Source: Candidatus Omnitrophota bacterium
Lineage (GTDB): Bacteria > Hinthialibacterota > Hinthialibacteria > Hinthialibacterales > Hinthialibacteraceae
DNA: 55,076 nucleotides
Direction of reading: 5' to 3'
Assembly: GCA_003598175.1 (NCBI GenBank)
Contig: QZKN01000073.1
Coordinates: forward strand, 1 to 55,076
The position numbers and the translations under genes were made by a program. Positions 36,644 to 45,445 of the stretch are shown here, one piece after another (the stretch's first letter is position 1; each line of letters opens with the position of its first letter). The notes under the pieces are model-generated. The model did no database searches. It saw only the letters and a program-made list of their open reading frames with translations, and was not told the origin of the DNA.

Positions 36644-36713
36644 AATAAAAATCCTTGTATCGCCGCCGTCCCGGCGGCAGGGTTGGAAAAGCCGCCGAAT
36701 GGCGGCGTCACGC

Positions 36714-37727
36714 TTAAATTGTCGCCTCTTTCATCTCGATTCGCGCGGGATCGGCGTAGCCCAGGCGATTTTCTTCCGCCAGGCGGATATAAATCGGCTC
36801 ACGTTCGGCCTGTTTGAAGGTCGGCAGTTTCATCGCAATCCGTTTGGCGTCCAAAATAGTCGCCGCCGCCGCATCCAGCGCCACCTGATCGATCGCCAGC
36901 AGCAAGCCGTCGTATATCCACGTCGTGGCCGCGTTAAACGCCGGTCCGCGATCGTACTGTGCGCGGAATCCATCGCAGATGGACAGGCGCAGTTTATCTT
37001 TCACGAACGGATGCAAGCACAAATCCGGCAAATATGGATCCTTATGCACATCGAAATGATAACGGTTGGGATTGTGAATCAATCCGAACAAATTTTTCAT
37101 CGCCACGGACGTGCCCGACAAATCGTGATCCTTCAACACGCCGAAATTGATCATCGCCGAGCATCCCTGCGAAACGATCCGGCTGAAACAGGAGCCGATC
37201 GTGCCGCTGATTTCCGGCTCGCGTTCATAGCCGACGCCCTGCGAATCGGTCGCCAACACCATACAGCGGCCTTTGGCGGATGATTCGTCGAATCCGGCGC
37301 GCTTCAATTCCCGCTCGCTGCGATCCCACACGATGATTTTTTGGGGAGAAACGCCAGCCTGAACCAGTCGTTCGGCCACGGCGTAAACCAGATCGGGATG
37401 AGGCGAAAGCATCGCGCCACCCAGCGTGTTCACTTTAATCCCCACAACGTCGGAAGAAGAAAAAAGCGCGCGCCACAGATCCAGCGGATCGTTCTTGTCA
37501 CTCAACGCGCGCGCGGCTTCGTCTAACAATTTGTTCATCAAACCGATTTCGAGCGTATTCGGGGGTTGCAAAATCCCTTCCCGTCGCGCGATCACCACGC
37601 GGCTCTTTCCCGCCGGTCCGAAAGGATTGGCAAATGCGGAAGTACGCGCGGGCGTCCACAAATACGGCCCCGAAAACGCGCTGATTCCAGCCGATCGGAT
37701 AAAATGTCTACGTGAAATTTGAGTCAT
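36714..37727 (-). CDS. DUF362 protein with Tat signal
   Basis: This 337-residue protein begins MTQISRRHFIRSAG, a clear twin-arginine signal. The rest matches DUF362: DVVGIKVNTLGG, an AERLVQAGVSP segment, AMINFGVLKDHDLSG and a late ICDGFRAQYDRGP. DUF362 proteins are often fused or linked to Fe-S domains, but no cluster motif is present here. It lies 26 bases after the MEMO-AMMECR1 gene and 70 bases before the radical SAM gene, with a GC-rich hairpin (about 36661-36710) in the latter gap. Its role is unknown; the grouping suggests a common pathway. Confidence 0.85.
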   Translation of the reverse strand: MTQISRRHFIRSAGISAFSGPYLWTPARTSAFANPFGPAGKSRVVIARREGILQPPNTLEIGLMNKLLDEAARALSDKNDPLDLWRALFSSSDVVGIKVNTLGGAMLSPHPDLVYAVAERLVQAGVSPQKIIVWDRSERELKRAGFDESSAKGRCMVLATDSQGVGYEREPEISGTIGSCFSRIVSQGCSAMINFGVLKDHDLSGTSVAMKNLFGLIHNPNRYHFDVHKDPYLPDLCLHPFVKDKLRLSICDGFRAQYDRGPAFNAATTWIYDGLLLAIDQVALDAAAATILDAKRIAMKLPTFKQAEREPIYIRLAEENRLGYADPARIEMKEATI

Positions 37728-37753
37728 GCTTTTGATTCCAACGATTACTGTCC

Positions 37754-39265
37754 TTATTTCGTATCTTCATTCAACTGGTTGAACGTTTCTCCGAAAACCT
37801 GCGCGCTGAATGTCTTGAACGTGCATCCCGATTTCCACGCATCTTTATCGAGCCGCGCCTTTTCGCATAAATGGCTTAACGTTTCTTCCACATCCCATCC
37901 CTGCTCCAACGCGACCTGCGGCAAATAAAGCGCACTGCGCCCCCCTTTTTCGACGATGATCCCATCGCGCCCCAAGACAATTTCTTTCCACGAATTCACC
38001 GTTGTTTGCGGCGACATGACGGAAATTTCAATGTCGATTTTTTCGAGTTCCTCTTTTTGCACCGGTTGAAAACGCTGATCCCGCAATGCGGACAAAAGAA
38101 CGGTTCTCGCCACGGTTTTATGCAATTCCTGTTCCGCGTCCAAATCGCCGATGCACCCGCGCAGCATCCCTTCTTTCTGCAGGGTAACAAAAACTCCCTT
38201 CTTCTGTCGCAGAGGAGGCGTTATTTGCTCGTTCGGCGGCGTATATTCTTTCACATCCTTCGCTTCCAACGTATCCGTCAATGTTTTTCGCGCGATGTTC
38301 AGCAACAATTCCGCTTCCCGCTCGTTCAAATAATCCGGCTGATCACGAAAAATGATCGCTGCGTAACTGACGGTTTCGCTGTAATCTTTCTGCTTGTCGC
38401 CCGATGTTTCATAATGCAGAAACTCAACCTGCGTTTGCAGCGGCAAAGCCATCATGCCGATTTTGATGGAATTTTTTCCGCAGATCGTCGCTTGCACCCG
38501 ATCCGTGAACGCCCAGAATTCTCGCACGTTTAGATTCAAAATCGAATTGATGGCGACAAAATCCAACCGCTGTACATTCTTTCTAACGTCTTCTTTGAAG
38601 GGAACGTAACCGAAACGCGGCCCCTGATGTGTAAAATCGGAACTCATCACCAGCAGCGTGTCCTGAGTCAGCAACGGCCGGATCAGATTCGCCAATTCCA
38701 CACAATCGCCGGGGGAAATGTCACCAATGACAATGGGGATCAAGGAAAACTCGCCGAGGGTACGCTGCAGAAACGGCAATTGTATTTCCAGACTGTGTTC
38801 CTGCGCGTGAGCCTGCGGCAAACTTTGCACCAACGAAGAGGACAAAAGCGCATCACACACGGCGCGATCAAGCGAAACTTCGCCCAACGGCGTCTCATAC
38901 GCCGCCACATCGCAGATCGAGCCGCCGCGAAACGAGGTGCGATGACTCGGCGCGAGTACGATCACCCGTTTGTATTGCGCGCCTTTCAGCGGTTGATAAC
39001 CATAGGCGGCGGTTGAACCCGACCATTCGTAACCGGCGTGCGGCGCGATCACCGCGCCGATTCGATTCCCGCTTCCGGGCGTCGGCGCGGCGTCCAAATA
39101 ACGATCCACCTGCCTCGTCAAACCGGCTTTTGATCCTTCATACCAACTCCCCGCAAGAATCGATTTGCGCACGCCGGACTTGGCGACGGAATCGGCCGCG
39201 CGCGAACAGGTTTGATGACAAACAATAATACAAAGAATAAAAACACAAAAAATAGTTTTTTTCAT
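37754..39265 (-). CDS. MEMO-AMMECR1 fusion (AmmeMemoRadiSam systems B and A) with signal peptide
   Basis: This 503-residue protein has an N-terminal signal segment (1-24). The MEMO domain (about 36-305) keeps His76 (APHAGY), His108 (APSHRT) and Cys262 (TICGKN), matching the His49, His81 and Cys244 metal site of human MEMO1. The AMMECR1 domain (about 315-495) contains GVFVTL and LRGCIG (368-373). Fusions of the two are known, and separate genes are also common. It is first in the three-gene operon with DUF362 and the radical SAM enzyme. Export of all three is the unusual feature. Confidence 0.9.
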   Translation of the reverse strand: MKKTIFCVFILCIIVCHQTCSRAADSVAKSGVRKSILAGSWYEGSKAGLTRQVDRYLDAAPTPGSGNRIGAVIAPHAGYEWSGSTAAYGYQPLKGAQYKRVIVLAPSHRTSFRGGSICDVAAYETPLGEVSLDRAVCDALLSSSLVQSLPQAHAQEHSLEIQLPFLQRTLGEFSLIPIVIGDISPGDCVELANLIRPLLTQDTLLVMSSDFTHQGPRFGYVPFKEDVRKNVQRLDFVAINSILNLNVREFWAFTDRVQATICGKNSIKIGMMALPLQTQVEFLHYETSGDKQKDYSETVSYAAIIFRDQPDYLNEREAELLLNIARKTLTDTLEAKDVKEYTPPNEQITPPLRQKKGVFVTLQKEGMLRGCIGDLDAEQELHKTVARTVLLSALRDQRFQPVQKEELEKIDIEISVMSPQTTVNSWKEIVLGRDGIIVEKGGRSALYLPQVALEQGWDVEETLSHLCEKARLDKDAWKSGCTFKTFSAQVFGETFNQLNEDTK

Positions 39266-39380
39266 GGGAATTCTCTCAATCCTTTATTTCCAAAACCTAA
39301 CTCCAATTCTACACGATTCTTTCACTCTTTGAAACGGATTTGTCTATATGACGGCGCTCTTGGACCGATTGAGCCGATAG

Positions 39381-39441
39381 GCGCAGTCCCGAACAGTCAC
39401 TTTCACGGTGGAAAGTGAATTTTGCATCGACGCATTGCGCC
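39381..39441. repeat. Nested inverted repeats upstream of the MEMO-AMMECR1 gene
   Basis: Outer arms GGCGCA (39381) and TGCGCC (39436) enclose a hairpin TCACTTTC/GAAAGTGA at 39397-39418. It lies in the gap 39266-39471, after the SGNH gene and before the MEMO-AMMECR1 gene on the minus strand. It could be a terminator without a U-tract or a structured leader. Confidence 0.35.
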
Positions 39442-39471
39442 GAGCGCGAAAACGAGAAAAAATGAAATGAT

Positions 39472-40740
39472 TTATAAGTGATCGAGCGCGTCGGCAAGAA
39501 TTGGATACAGCCCGTCGGCTAGCAATTGATGACCTTTGGCGTTGAGATGCACAAGATCGCCGCGAATGAAGATCGTTTCGCCGCCATTGTCGATCTCGTC
39601 GAAACCGCGGGCATACGAAACAAAATCGAAATAAGGGATCCCTTTCGTCTCCGCCACGGTTTGCATGACTTCCCGGTAAATCCAGTCCGGCTGAATGAGA
39701 AATCCTCCAAATGCGGAAACCACCGTCTGTCCCGAATTCAACAGGGAATCGGGATCCAGTCCGGCCGCTTCGATTCCGTTCTGTCGGATCAGATCGACCA
39801 ACAGCAGAGTCGCAAGACCATACGTCGAACTATTTTTTTTATTGCGTTCTGTTTGAAGAAACTGGATTTTGTCTTCCAGGTTGTTCGCCTCGCGATAAGC
39901 AAAAATATTCTCAAAAAATTGAAAAGAATCCCCCAAACCGATAAAAACGACCCGGATCCCTTTTTGACCGGCAACATCGCAAATTCGTTCCAGATTTTTC
40001 GCAAATGGGGGCGGGGGAACACGGCAAATCAGTTCGTCCAGTCGCGGCTGGTTTTGTTCCAGCTGTTTTTGCAGCGATTGGATTTTGTATTGCATTAGGG
40101 CGTTGACGCAGGCGAGATGACGACTCAGGATGTCAAGAAACCATCGCACGCGTGATGTGTAATAAAAAAAATGCTCGCTGTCCATTTCGCCGGGATCCAA
40201 GACGCTGCGCCGGTCGTTGAAATTGACGGCGACTGTAATCAGATCGGGTTCGTACTGTCCGATTTCCTGTTCAAGTTGAATGCGGCACTGCACCGCGGAG
40301 AATCCGGAAACCGCACAACTGAACACATCCACCTGATCCCCGAACCGACGATTCAGCGCCTCCGCATAACTGTTCTCGAAGGCGACGCCATGCCCCACGG
40401 TGGTGGAGTCTCCCATCATCATAATTCGTTTCGTGTCGGCAGTTTTCACGAGGGGAATTTGTGCGGACGGATTCCGAGTGCGGAATCCCTGCGCATTATA
40501 ACAATAACGGATCTGTTCCTTGTTTTCATCCACACGATAAAACGTGGCATGGGGCCGATTCCGCCAATAGGTATGAAAATCGATCACGAATGACTCGTGG
40601 GGAGTGGTACGACCATACTTGCAGGAAAAATAAAGTTCCATTCCCGCAACGAGGAAGACGCAGAAGCACAACGCGACAATGGTTTTGGGATAGTGTTGGA
40701 GAGTCGCGCGAAAGTATCGAATGGGGAAAAGCGGTTTCAT
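39472..40740 (-). CDS. Membrane-anchored SGNH/GDSL hydrolase
   Basis: This 422-residue protein has an N-terminal transmembrane or signal-anchor segment (about 18-38). Block I is MMGDSTTVGHG, with the nucleophilic Ser. An AVNFND block follows, and the C-terminal DLVHLNAKGH supplies the Asp and His. This is the SGNH esterase fold, used on lipids, acylated sugars or peptidoglycan side groups. ATG 40740 is chosen because it places the hydrophobic segment near the start. The antitoxin-like gene upstream ends 10 bases before. Confidence 0.82.
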   Translation of the reverse strand: MKPLFPIRYFRATLQHYPKTIVALCFCVFLVAGMELYFSCKYGRTTPHESFVIDFHTYWRNRPHATFYRVDENKEQIRYCYNAQGFRTRNPSAQIPLVKTADTKRIMMMGDSTTVGHGVAFENSYAEALNRRFGDQVDVFSCAVSGFSAVQCRIQLEQEIGQYEPDLITVAVNFNDRRSVLDPGEMDSEHFFYYTSRVRWFLDILSRHLACVNALMQYKIQSLQKQLEQNQPRLDELICRVPPPPFAKNLERICDVAGQKGIRVVFIGLGDSFQFFENIFAYREANNLEDKIQFLQTERNKKNSSTYGLATLLLVDLIRQNGIEAAGLDPDSLLNSGQTVVSAFGGFLIQPDWIYREVMQTVAETKGIPYFDFVSYARGFDEIDNGGETIFIRGDLVHLNAKGHQLLADGLYPILADALDHL

Positions 40741-40750
40741 CAATCGACAA

Positions 40751-40936
40751 TCATTCCTGATTTCTCGTCTTTTCCGGATGCAGGGAATGAAGCGACACGA
40801 TCGTCCGACCGGCTTTCCGTTCTTCATCCTCCTGTTTTTTTAAATCATCATAAATCGCCTGCAAATCATGATTCAACGATGCCGCATACTCTTCACGAAT
40901 CTTGTGAATTTCTTCTACAATGGGATCTTTCCACAT
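40751..40936 (-). CDS. Small antitoxin-like protein paired with the PIN protein
   Basis: This 61-residue protein begins MWKDPIVEEIHKIREEYA and is almost wholly helical and charged. This type of short protein commonly accompanies PIN-domain genes and is thought to be the antitoxin. AGGAG sits 7 bases before ATG 40936. It overlaps the PIN gene by 22 bases and is second in the order, unlike classical vapBC where the antitoxin is first. Confidence 0.7.
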   Translation of the reverse strand: MWKDPIVEEIHKIREEYAASLNHDLQAIYDDLKKQEDEERKAGRTIVSLHSLHPEKTRNQE

Positions 40937-41412
40937 GGATTTTCTCCTATCAACTCCAATGGTGTACAAATAATTGGCGCCTTAAAACCATTTCTTGCGC
41001 AAACTGTTACAATTTTGTTTCTCATGAATGCATTTGCAATGTGTTTGCAGTTCCAGGTTATGAGAAAATTGATTTGATAAAACGCGGCGGTGGCAATATG
41101 CAACGCATCGATTTTCGCTTTATAAGGTAACGAACCGGAACCGATTAAGTGTTTTACCAAAGAGTTTATATCAATATTAATTTCAAGAATTGGCAAGGAT
41201 TTCAATAGATACAGTCGCTTCCTGGCACATTCCGGATCCCCGGCCATCGCTTCCCGAAGGACGATTTGTGATATAAACGTATCGAAATCATTCAAATGTT
41301 TTTCCCACCATTCCCGGGTGACCTGTTGATTGGCTGCTACCACGATATCTCTACTGGGTTTTGCCGTCAAATAACTGACCACACTGGTTTCTATATACAC
41401 AGTAGGTTTCAT
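40915..41412 (-). CDS. PIN-domain toxin (VapC-like ribonuclease)
   Basis: This 165-residue PIN protein has the acidic residues in the expected order: an early YIETSVVSYL (Glu in place of Asp), VLREAMAGD in the middle, KIDALHIATAA, and LITWNCKHIANA near the end. PIN toxins cut RNA with Mg2+ or Mn2+. The gene reads directly into the small antitoxin gene. It is an independent toxin-antitoxin module from the YoeB one at 3171-3630. Confidence 0.85.
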   Translation of the reverse strand: MKPTVYIETSVVSYLTAKPSRDIVVAANQQVTREWWEKHLNDFDTFISQIVLREAMAGDPECARKRLYLLKSLPILEINIDINSLVKHLIGSGSLPYKAKIDALHIATAAFYQINFLITWNCKHIANAFMRNKIVTVCARNGFKAPIICTPLELIGENPCGKIPL

Positions 41413-41581
41413 CTTCGGTCAATAACGCCTCACTTTCCATTCCTGACGCCGCAAGCTGATACGAGAATCATTATATCCTGTTTTCAAAAAGATGACACAC
41501 AGGGTTCAAAACCGAACCTTCTCTGAAGTTTATGAGAAATTTAACAGAAGAAAGGAGTTGGATTCGACGCCGAACCTACGC

Positions 41582-42874
41582 TCATCCCGGCTGCCAGCCT
41601 TCTTCGCCGGTGTATTTCTGGCCGCCGGGCGCGGGCGCGCCCTGGTCGTCCACATCGCCGAATTCGTAATAGATCGGGAATTGCTCGTCGGAATGGAGAG
41701 CCTCTTCCCACGTCAACTCGTCGCCGGTGTATTCCGCCATCCTTCCCATCATCGCGGTCATCGTGCTTTCCGCCACATTGCGGGCTTCATTCAGGCCTTT
41801 GTTGTTGCGAATACTGTCCATCAAATCGGCGTGTTCCTGCACGTAGGGCGCGCTTTTCTCTCCCTCGAAACGCCAGAGTTCCTTCCCATGACGATCCTGC
41901 AGATACCACGGCCCGCCTTGCGCGGTAAACGAACGGCCCTTGGTTCCCTGCGCCCGTTCGTCCACACGGCTCACTTTGCGTGGATGCTGACTGCACATGC
42001 TGAGAATATCCACGCCGTTGGGATATAGAAAATGCACGGCGTGATGATCCCAGATGTTGCCGCGTTCCTGCCATCCGCAGCCACCCACGCCGAACGCCTT
42101 GATCGGATGCGCGCCCATAATCCAATTCGCCACGTCGATATTATGCACGTGCTGTTCCAAAATATGATCGCCGGAAAGCCACAGCCAATGGTACCAGCCG
42201 CGAATCTGCCATTCCACTTCCGACCATTCCTCTTTGCGCTTGGGAAAACCGATCGGCCCGCCGGCCCAGAATATCTGCATGTTGACGATTTCCCCGATCG
42301 CGCCGTCGTGCATGCGATTGACGGCCTCGATGTATTCTTTTTGATGCCGCCGCTGCGTGCCCGCTGCGATGGAAAGACCCAGTTCTTTCGCTTTTTCACC
42401 CGCGGCGATAATCCGACGTATGCCTTGCGGATCCACCGCCGCCGGTTTCTCCATAAACACGTGCTTTTTCGCCGCCACCGCCGCTTCCAGCGTTTCCGGC
42501 CGATAACAGGGAGGCGTCGCCAGAATGACATAGTCGCAATCGGTCTTGACCAATTCCTGATAGGACTTGAATCCCAAAAACGTTTCGATCTCGTTTGTGG
42601 GGTGATCGAATTTGTTCAGTTCCTCTTTGGCCAATTCCATCTTTTCGGGAAAAATATCGGCAAGTGCGACGATCCGAACGGCGTCATCCGCTCGCAACGC
42701 GTCCTTCATCGCTTCCCGCCCGCGTCCTCCGCAACCGATAACGCCGATTTTGATGAGTGGTTTGGCGCTTGCGCCGTGCGATTTCAAGACATGGAACGCC
42801 GATATCGCGGCCGTCGCCATCGCGCCGGTTTTCACGAAACTCCGCCGTGATACATCCCTTTCTTTCTCTGCCAT
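41582..42874 (-). CDS. Gfo/Idh/MocA oxidoreductase with Tat signal
   Basis: This 430-residue protein starts MAEKERDVSRRSFVKTG, a twin-arginine signal. The NAD(P)-binding GVIGCGGRG (about 45-53) and the conserved EKPAAVDPQG motif show the Gfo/Idh/MocA fold. The family oxidises or isomerises sugars and inositols with tightly bound cofactor, and exported members carry NADP(H) across with Tat. The substrate is not known. ATG 42874 follows AAGGAG. The gap 42875-43234 before the divergent ABC genes shows no further gene. Confidence 0.9.
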   Translation of the reverse strand: MAEKERDVSRRSFVKTGAMATAAISAFHVLKSHGASAKPLIKIGVIGCGGRGREAMKDALRADDAVRIVALADIFPEKMELAKEELNKFDHPTNEIETFLGFKSYQELVKTDCDYVILATPPCYRPETLEAAVAAKKHVFMEKPAAVDPQGIRRIIAAGEKAKELGLSIAAGTQRRHQKEYIEAVNRMHDGAIGEIVNMQIFWAGGPIGFPKRKEEWSEVEWQIRGWYHWLWLSGDHILEQHVHNIDVANWIMGAHPIKAFGVGGCGWQERGNIWDHHAVHFLYPNGVDILSMCSQHPRKVSRVDERAQGTKGRSFTAQGGPWYLQDRHGKELWRFEGEKSAPYVQEHADLMDSIRNNKGLNEARNVAESTMTAMMGRMAEYTGDELTWEEALHSDEQFPIYYEFGDVDDQGAPAPGGQKYTGEEGWQPG

Positions 42875-43234
42875 TTTCAATACTCCTTGTTCTACTTTTT
42901 TGTTATCGATAGAACCGATGGGTCCCAACCAATGAGTAATAATGTACAATGGATTCCAAACAAGGGCAGATACGGCGCTGCCATTGCCACCCGGATGCAT
43001 TTTCATGGAAATCATGCCGTCATGCAAGGCGAAGAGATTTCGTAACTGCAAGAAATACCCCAATCGTCGAGGAAAGAAATGGAGTGAAAAAAAATTCAAA
43101 TCCACTGCAACTATTTTGACAATCGAAACGTATACATGGTAAGATAACACCTCCCTTGATGGGAACAGGAATCTTTTCTATTGAATGCAATTGACGAATG
43201 GTAAGAAACAACAAGCAAATCCCGGCGAGCGCAT

Positions 43235-44164
43235 ATGATCACAGTTGAAAACCTGTCCAAACGCTACGGCGAGTTACGCGCCGTGGACCGCATCTCCTTC
43301 GAAGTGCAAAAAGGAGAACTCTTCGGCTTTCTCGGCCCCAACGGCGCGGGAAAAACCACTTCCATTTCCATGATTTCCGGTTTGCTGAAACCCAACGAAG
43401 GCGCCGTCCGCGTCGCCGAATATGACGTGTGGGAAAATCCCAAACAAGCCAAACAATTGATGGGATTGGTGCCGCAGGATCTGGCCCTGTACGAAGAGTT
43501 CAGCGCCATGGAAAATCTCCTGTTTTGGGGCGGCTTATACGGCGTCTCCCGCTCCAAACTCAAAAAGAACATCCATGAAATTTTGGAACGGGTCGGACTC
43601 GCCGGTCGCGCGAAGGAACCCGTCTCCCGCTTTTCCGGCGGCATGAAGCGGCGGCTCAATCTCGCCATCGGTTTGATTCACGAACCCAAAATCATTCTGT
43701 TGGATGAACCCACCGTCGGCATCGATCCCCAGGCGCGCAATAACATCCTCGACATCATCCGCGAAATCGCCCGGGAAGGAAGAACCATCCTTTTTACCAC
43801 GCATCATTTGGAAGAAGCGGAAAAATTGTGCGACCGCATCGCCATCATGGATCACGGGCGCATTCTGCAGATCGGATCGGTCAACGAACTGGCGCGAGTA
43901 GTGGGAGATAAGGACATTATCACCATTCGCGGCCGTTTCTCCGCCGCGCAAATCAACGAATGCCTTTCCGAATGCCCGATTGCCTTCATCAACCTCGAAG
44001 ACAACCTCGTCAAATTGAATATCAAAGAAGAGAATGGCTTCGGTATCGCTTCCCTGGTGACCCGCTTGACCCAATACAAAATCACCATCGAGGATTTGTC
44101 GCTGCAAAAACCGACGCTGGAAAGCGTATTCCTGAAACTGACCGGAAGAGAGTTGAGAGATTGA
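43235..44164 (+). CDS. ABC transporter ATP-binding protein (ABC-2 drug-export type)
   Basis: This 309-residue ATPase has Walker A GPNGAGKT (34-41), signature SGGMKRR (from 133) and Walker B ILLDEPTVG (from about 153), plus the roughly 80-residue C-terminal extension typical of DrrA/NodI/CcmA-like ABC-2 exporters. It is the first of four overlapping genes encoding a complete exporter with two kinds of permease. The cargo cannot be predicted. The stop overlaps the TTG start of the next gene (TTGA). Confidence 0.93.
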   Translation: MITVENLSKRYGELRAVDRISFEVQKGELFGFLGPNGAGKTTSISMISGLLKPNEGAVRVAEYDVWENPKQAKQLMGLVPQDLALYEEFSAMENLLFWGGLYGVSRSKLKKNIHEILERVGLAGRAKEPVSRFSGGMKRRLNLAIGLIHEPKIILLDEPTVGIDPQARNNILDIIREIAREGRTILFTTHHLEEAEKLCDRIAIMDHGRILQIGSVNELARVVGDKDIITIRGRFSAAQINECLSECPIAFINLEDNLVKLNIKEENGFGIASLVTRLTQYKITIEDLSLQKPTLESVFLKLTGRELRD

Positions 44165-44841
44165 ACGTTATCCTTGCCCTCGTCATCAAAGATTTGAAAC
44201 GGGACATGAAACGGCCCTGGTCGATTATCATCATGACGATCATTCCCATCATGATTTCAGGAATGATTGCCATGATTTTCGGCAGGGATAGCAATTCACA
44301 AACCGTCCCGACGATTCACGTGGCCTTGTTGGATCGGGATGAAGATCTGCTGTCCGGCTATTTGCGCATGATTCCCTCGCAGGGCGACGCCGCCGAACAG
44401 CTGCAAATCCATCACGTCAAAACCGTGGATGAGGGCATCCGCCTGCTGGAAAAACGCAAAGCATCTGCGTTTCTCGTGCTGCCGGAAAACATGACGGTGA
44501 ACCTGTTGAATGGCGTCACCGCCGCCATCGAAATATACGAAAATCCGGCGGAACAAATCCTGCCGCAGGTGGTGCGGCAGGGCGTGTCGCTGCTGGCCGA
44601 AGGTCTTTCGGGCGCGGCGGAAATCTTACAGGAACCGCTTCGGAATATGCGCGATTTGATCGAAGCGGAGAAATTTCCCACGGAAGAAGCCGTCGTAAAC
44701 ATCGCAACGCAGTCGATTCGTCGACTGGATAGCCTGCAGACGTATCTGTTTCCACCGATCGTCGAATTTCAAACCCTCACCGCCGAGGAATACCTGTCCG
44801 GCGCGACGACGAAATTGACGGAGAATCATACCAATGAGTGA
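44161..44841 (+). CDS. ABC-2 permease, N-terminal half (split gene)
   Basis: This 226-residue protein has one N-terminal membrane segment (about 18-37, SIIIMTIIPIMISGMIAMIF) and a soluble domain corresponding to the extracytoplasmic part of ABC-2 permeases. It stops where the remaining five membrane helices should begin. The next gene supplies exactly those in another frame, overlapping by 8 bases. It is either a natural split or one protein broken by a frameshift. Start TTG 44161 overlaps the ATPase stop; an upstream extension in this frame would lie inside the ATPase gene. Confidence 0.7.
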   Translation: MNVILALVIKDLKRDMKRPWSIIIMTIIPIMISGMIAMIFGRDSNSQTVPTIHVALLDRDEDLLSGYLRMIPSQGDAAEQLQIHHVKTVDEGIRLLEKRKASAFLVLPENMTVNLLNGVTAAIEIYENPAEQILPQVVRQGVSLLAEGLSGAAEILQEPLRNMRDLIEAEKFPTEEAVVNIATQSIRRLDSLQTYLFPPIVEFQTLTAEEYLSGATTKLTENHTNE

Positions 44842-45445
44842 AGTCATCGTTTACGTCTTTCCCGGCATGATGTTCATGTTTCTCTTTTTCATCACGCAGA
44901 ACGCCATGATGGAAATCATTATCGAAAATGAGAATCACACTCTCCACCGCATTTTATCGACGACGGTCAGCGTCAGGCAATTTCTGATTTCCAAATTGCT
45001 GCGCTGTTTTCTGCTCGGCGCCATCGTCATGATGACAGCGCTGGTGTTCACCTCTATTGTGTTCGGCATGAAATTAGGCAATCTGATTTACATGATCAGC
45101 GTGATCCTTGCCTGTACGTTTTCCGTAACCGGCATCCTGGCCGTCGTTTACGGAATCTCGAAAACCAAAGACCAGGCAAACGCATTAGGAACCATGATTA
45201 TCATGTTCTGCGCGATGATGGGTGGAAGTATGGTGAATTATGAAGCGTTGCCGCAATTCATGAAATTGATCGGCCGATTCACTCCCAATCGCTGGGGCAT
45301 CCTCGCCATCCAAAATGTCATCCGCTCGCGCGGTTTTTCCGAATTGATTACGCCCATGTCAATTTTATTTCTTTTCGGCGCGATTGGCTGCACCATCGGG
45401 CTTCTCCTGTTTATACGAAAATTTAAAACATTCGGGACAAAATGA
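44834..45445 (+). CDS. ABC-2 permease, C-terminal membrane half (split gene)
   Basis: This 203-residue protein starts right at the FPGMMFMFLFF region and contains five membrane helices, matching the C-terminal ABC2_membrane part of a normal permease such as the one encoded at 45442-46590. No N-terminal helix or soluble domain is present; these are encoded by the preceding gene. The sequence at the junction (ACCAATGAGTGAAG) has no long homopolymer. The stop overlaps the next start as ATGA. Confidence 0.75.
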   Translation: MSEVIVYVFPGMMFMFLFFITQNAMMEIIIENENHTLHRILSTTVSVRQFLISKLLRCFLLGAIVMMTALVFTSIVFGMKLGNLIYMISVILACTFSVTGILAVVYGISKTKDQANALGTMIIMFCAMMGGSMVNYEALPQFMKLIGRFTPNRWGILAIQNVIRSRGFSELITPMSILFLFGAIGCTIGLLLFIRKFKTFGTK

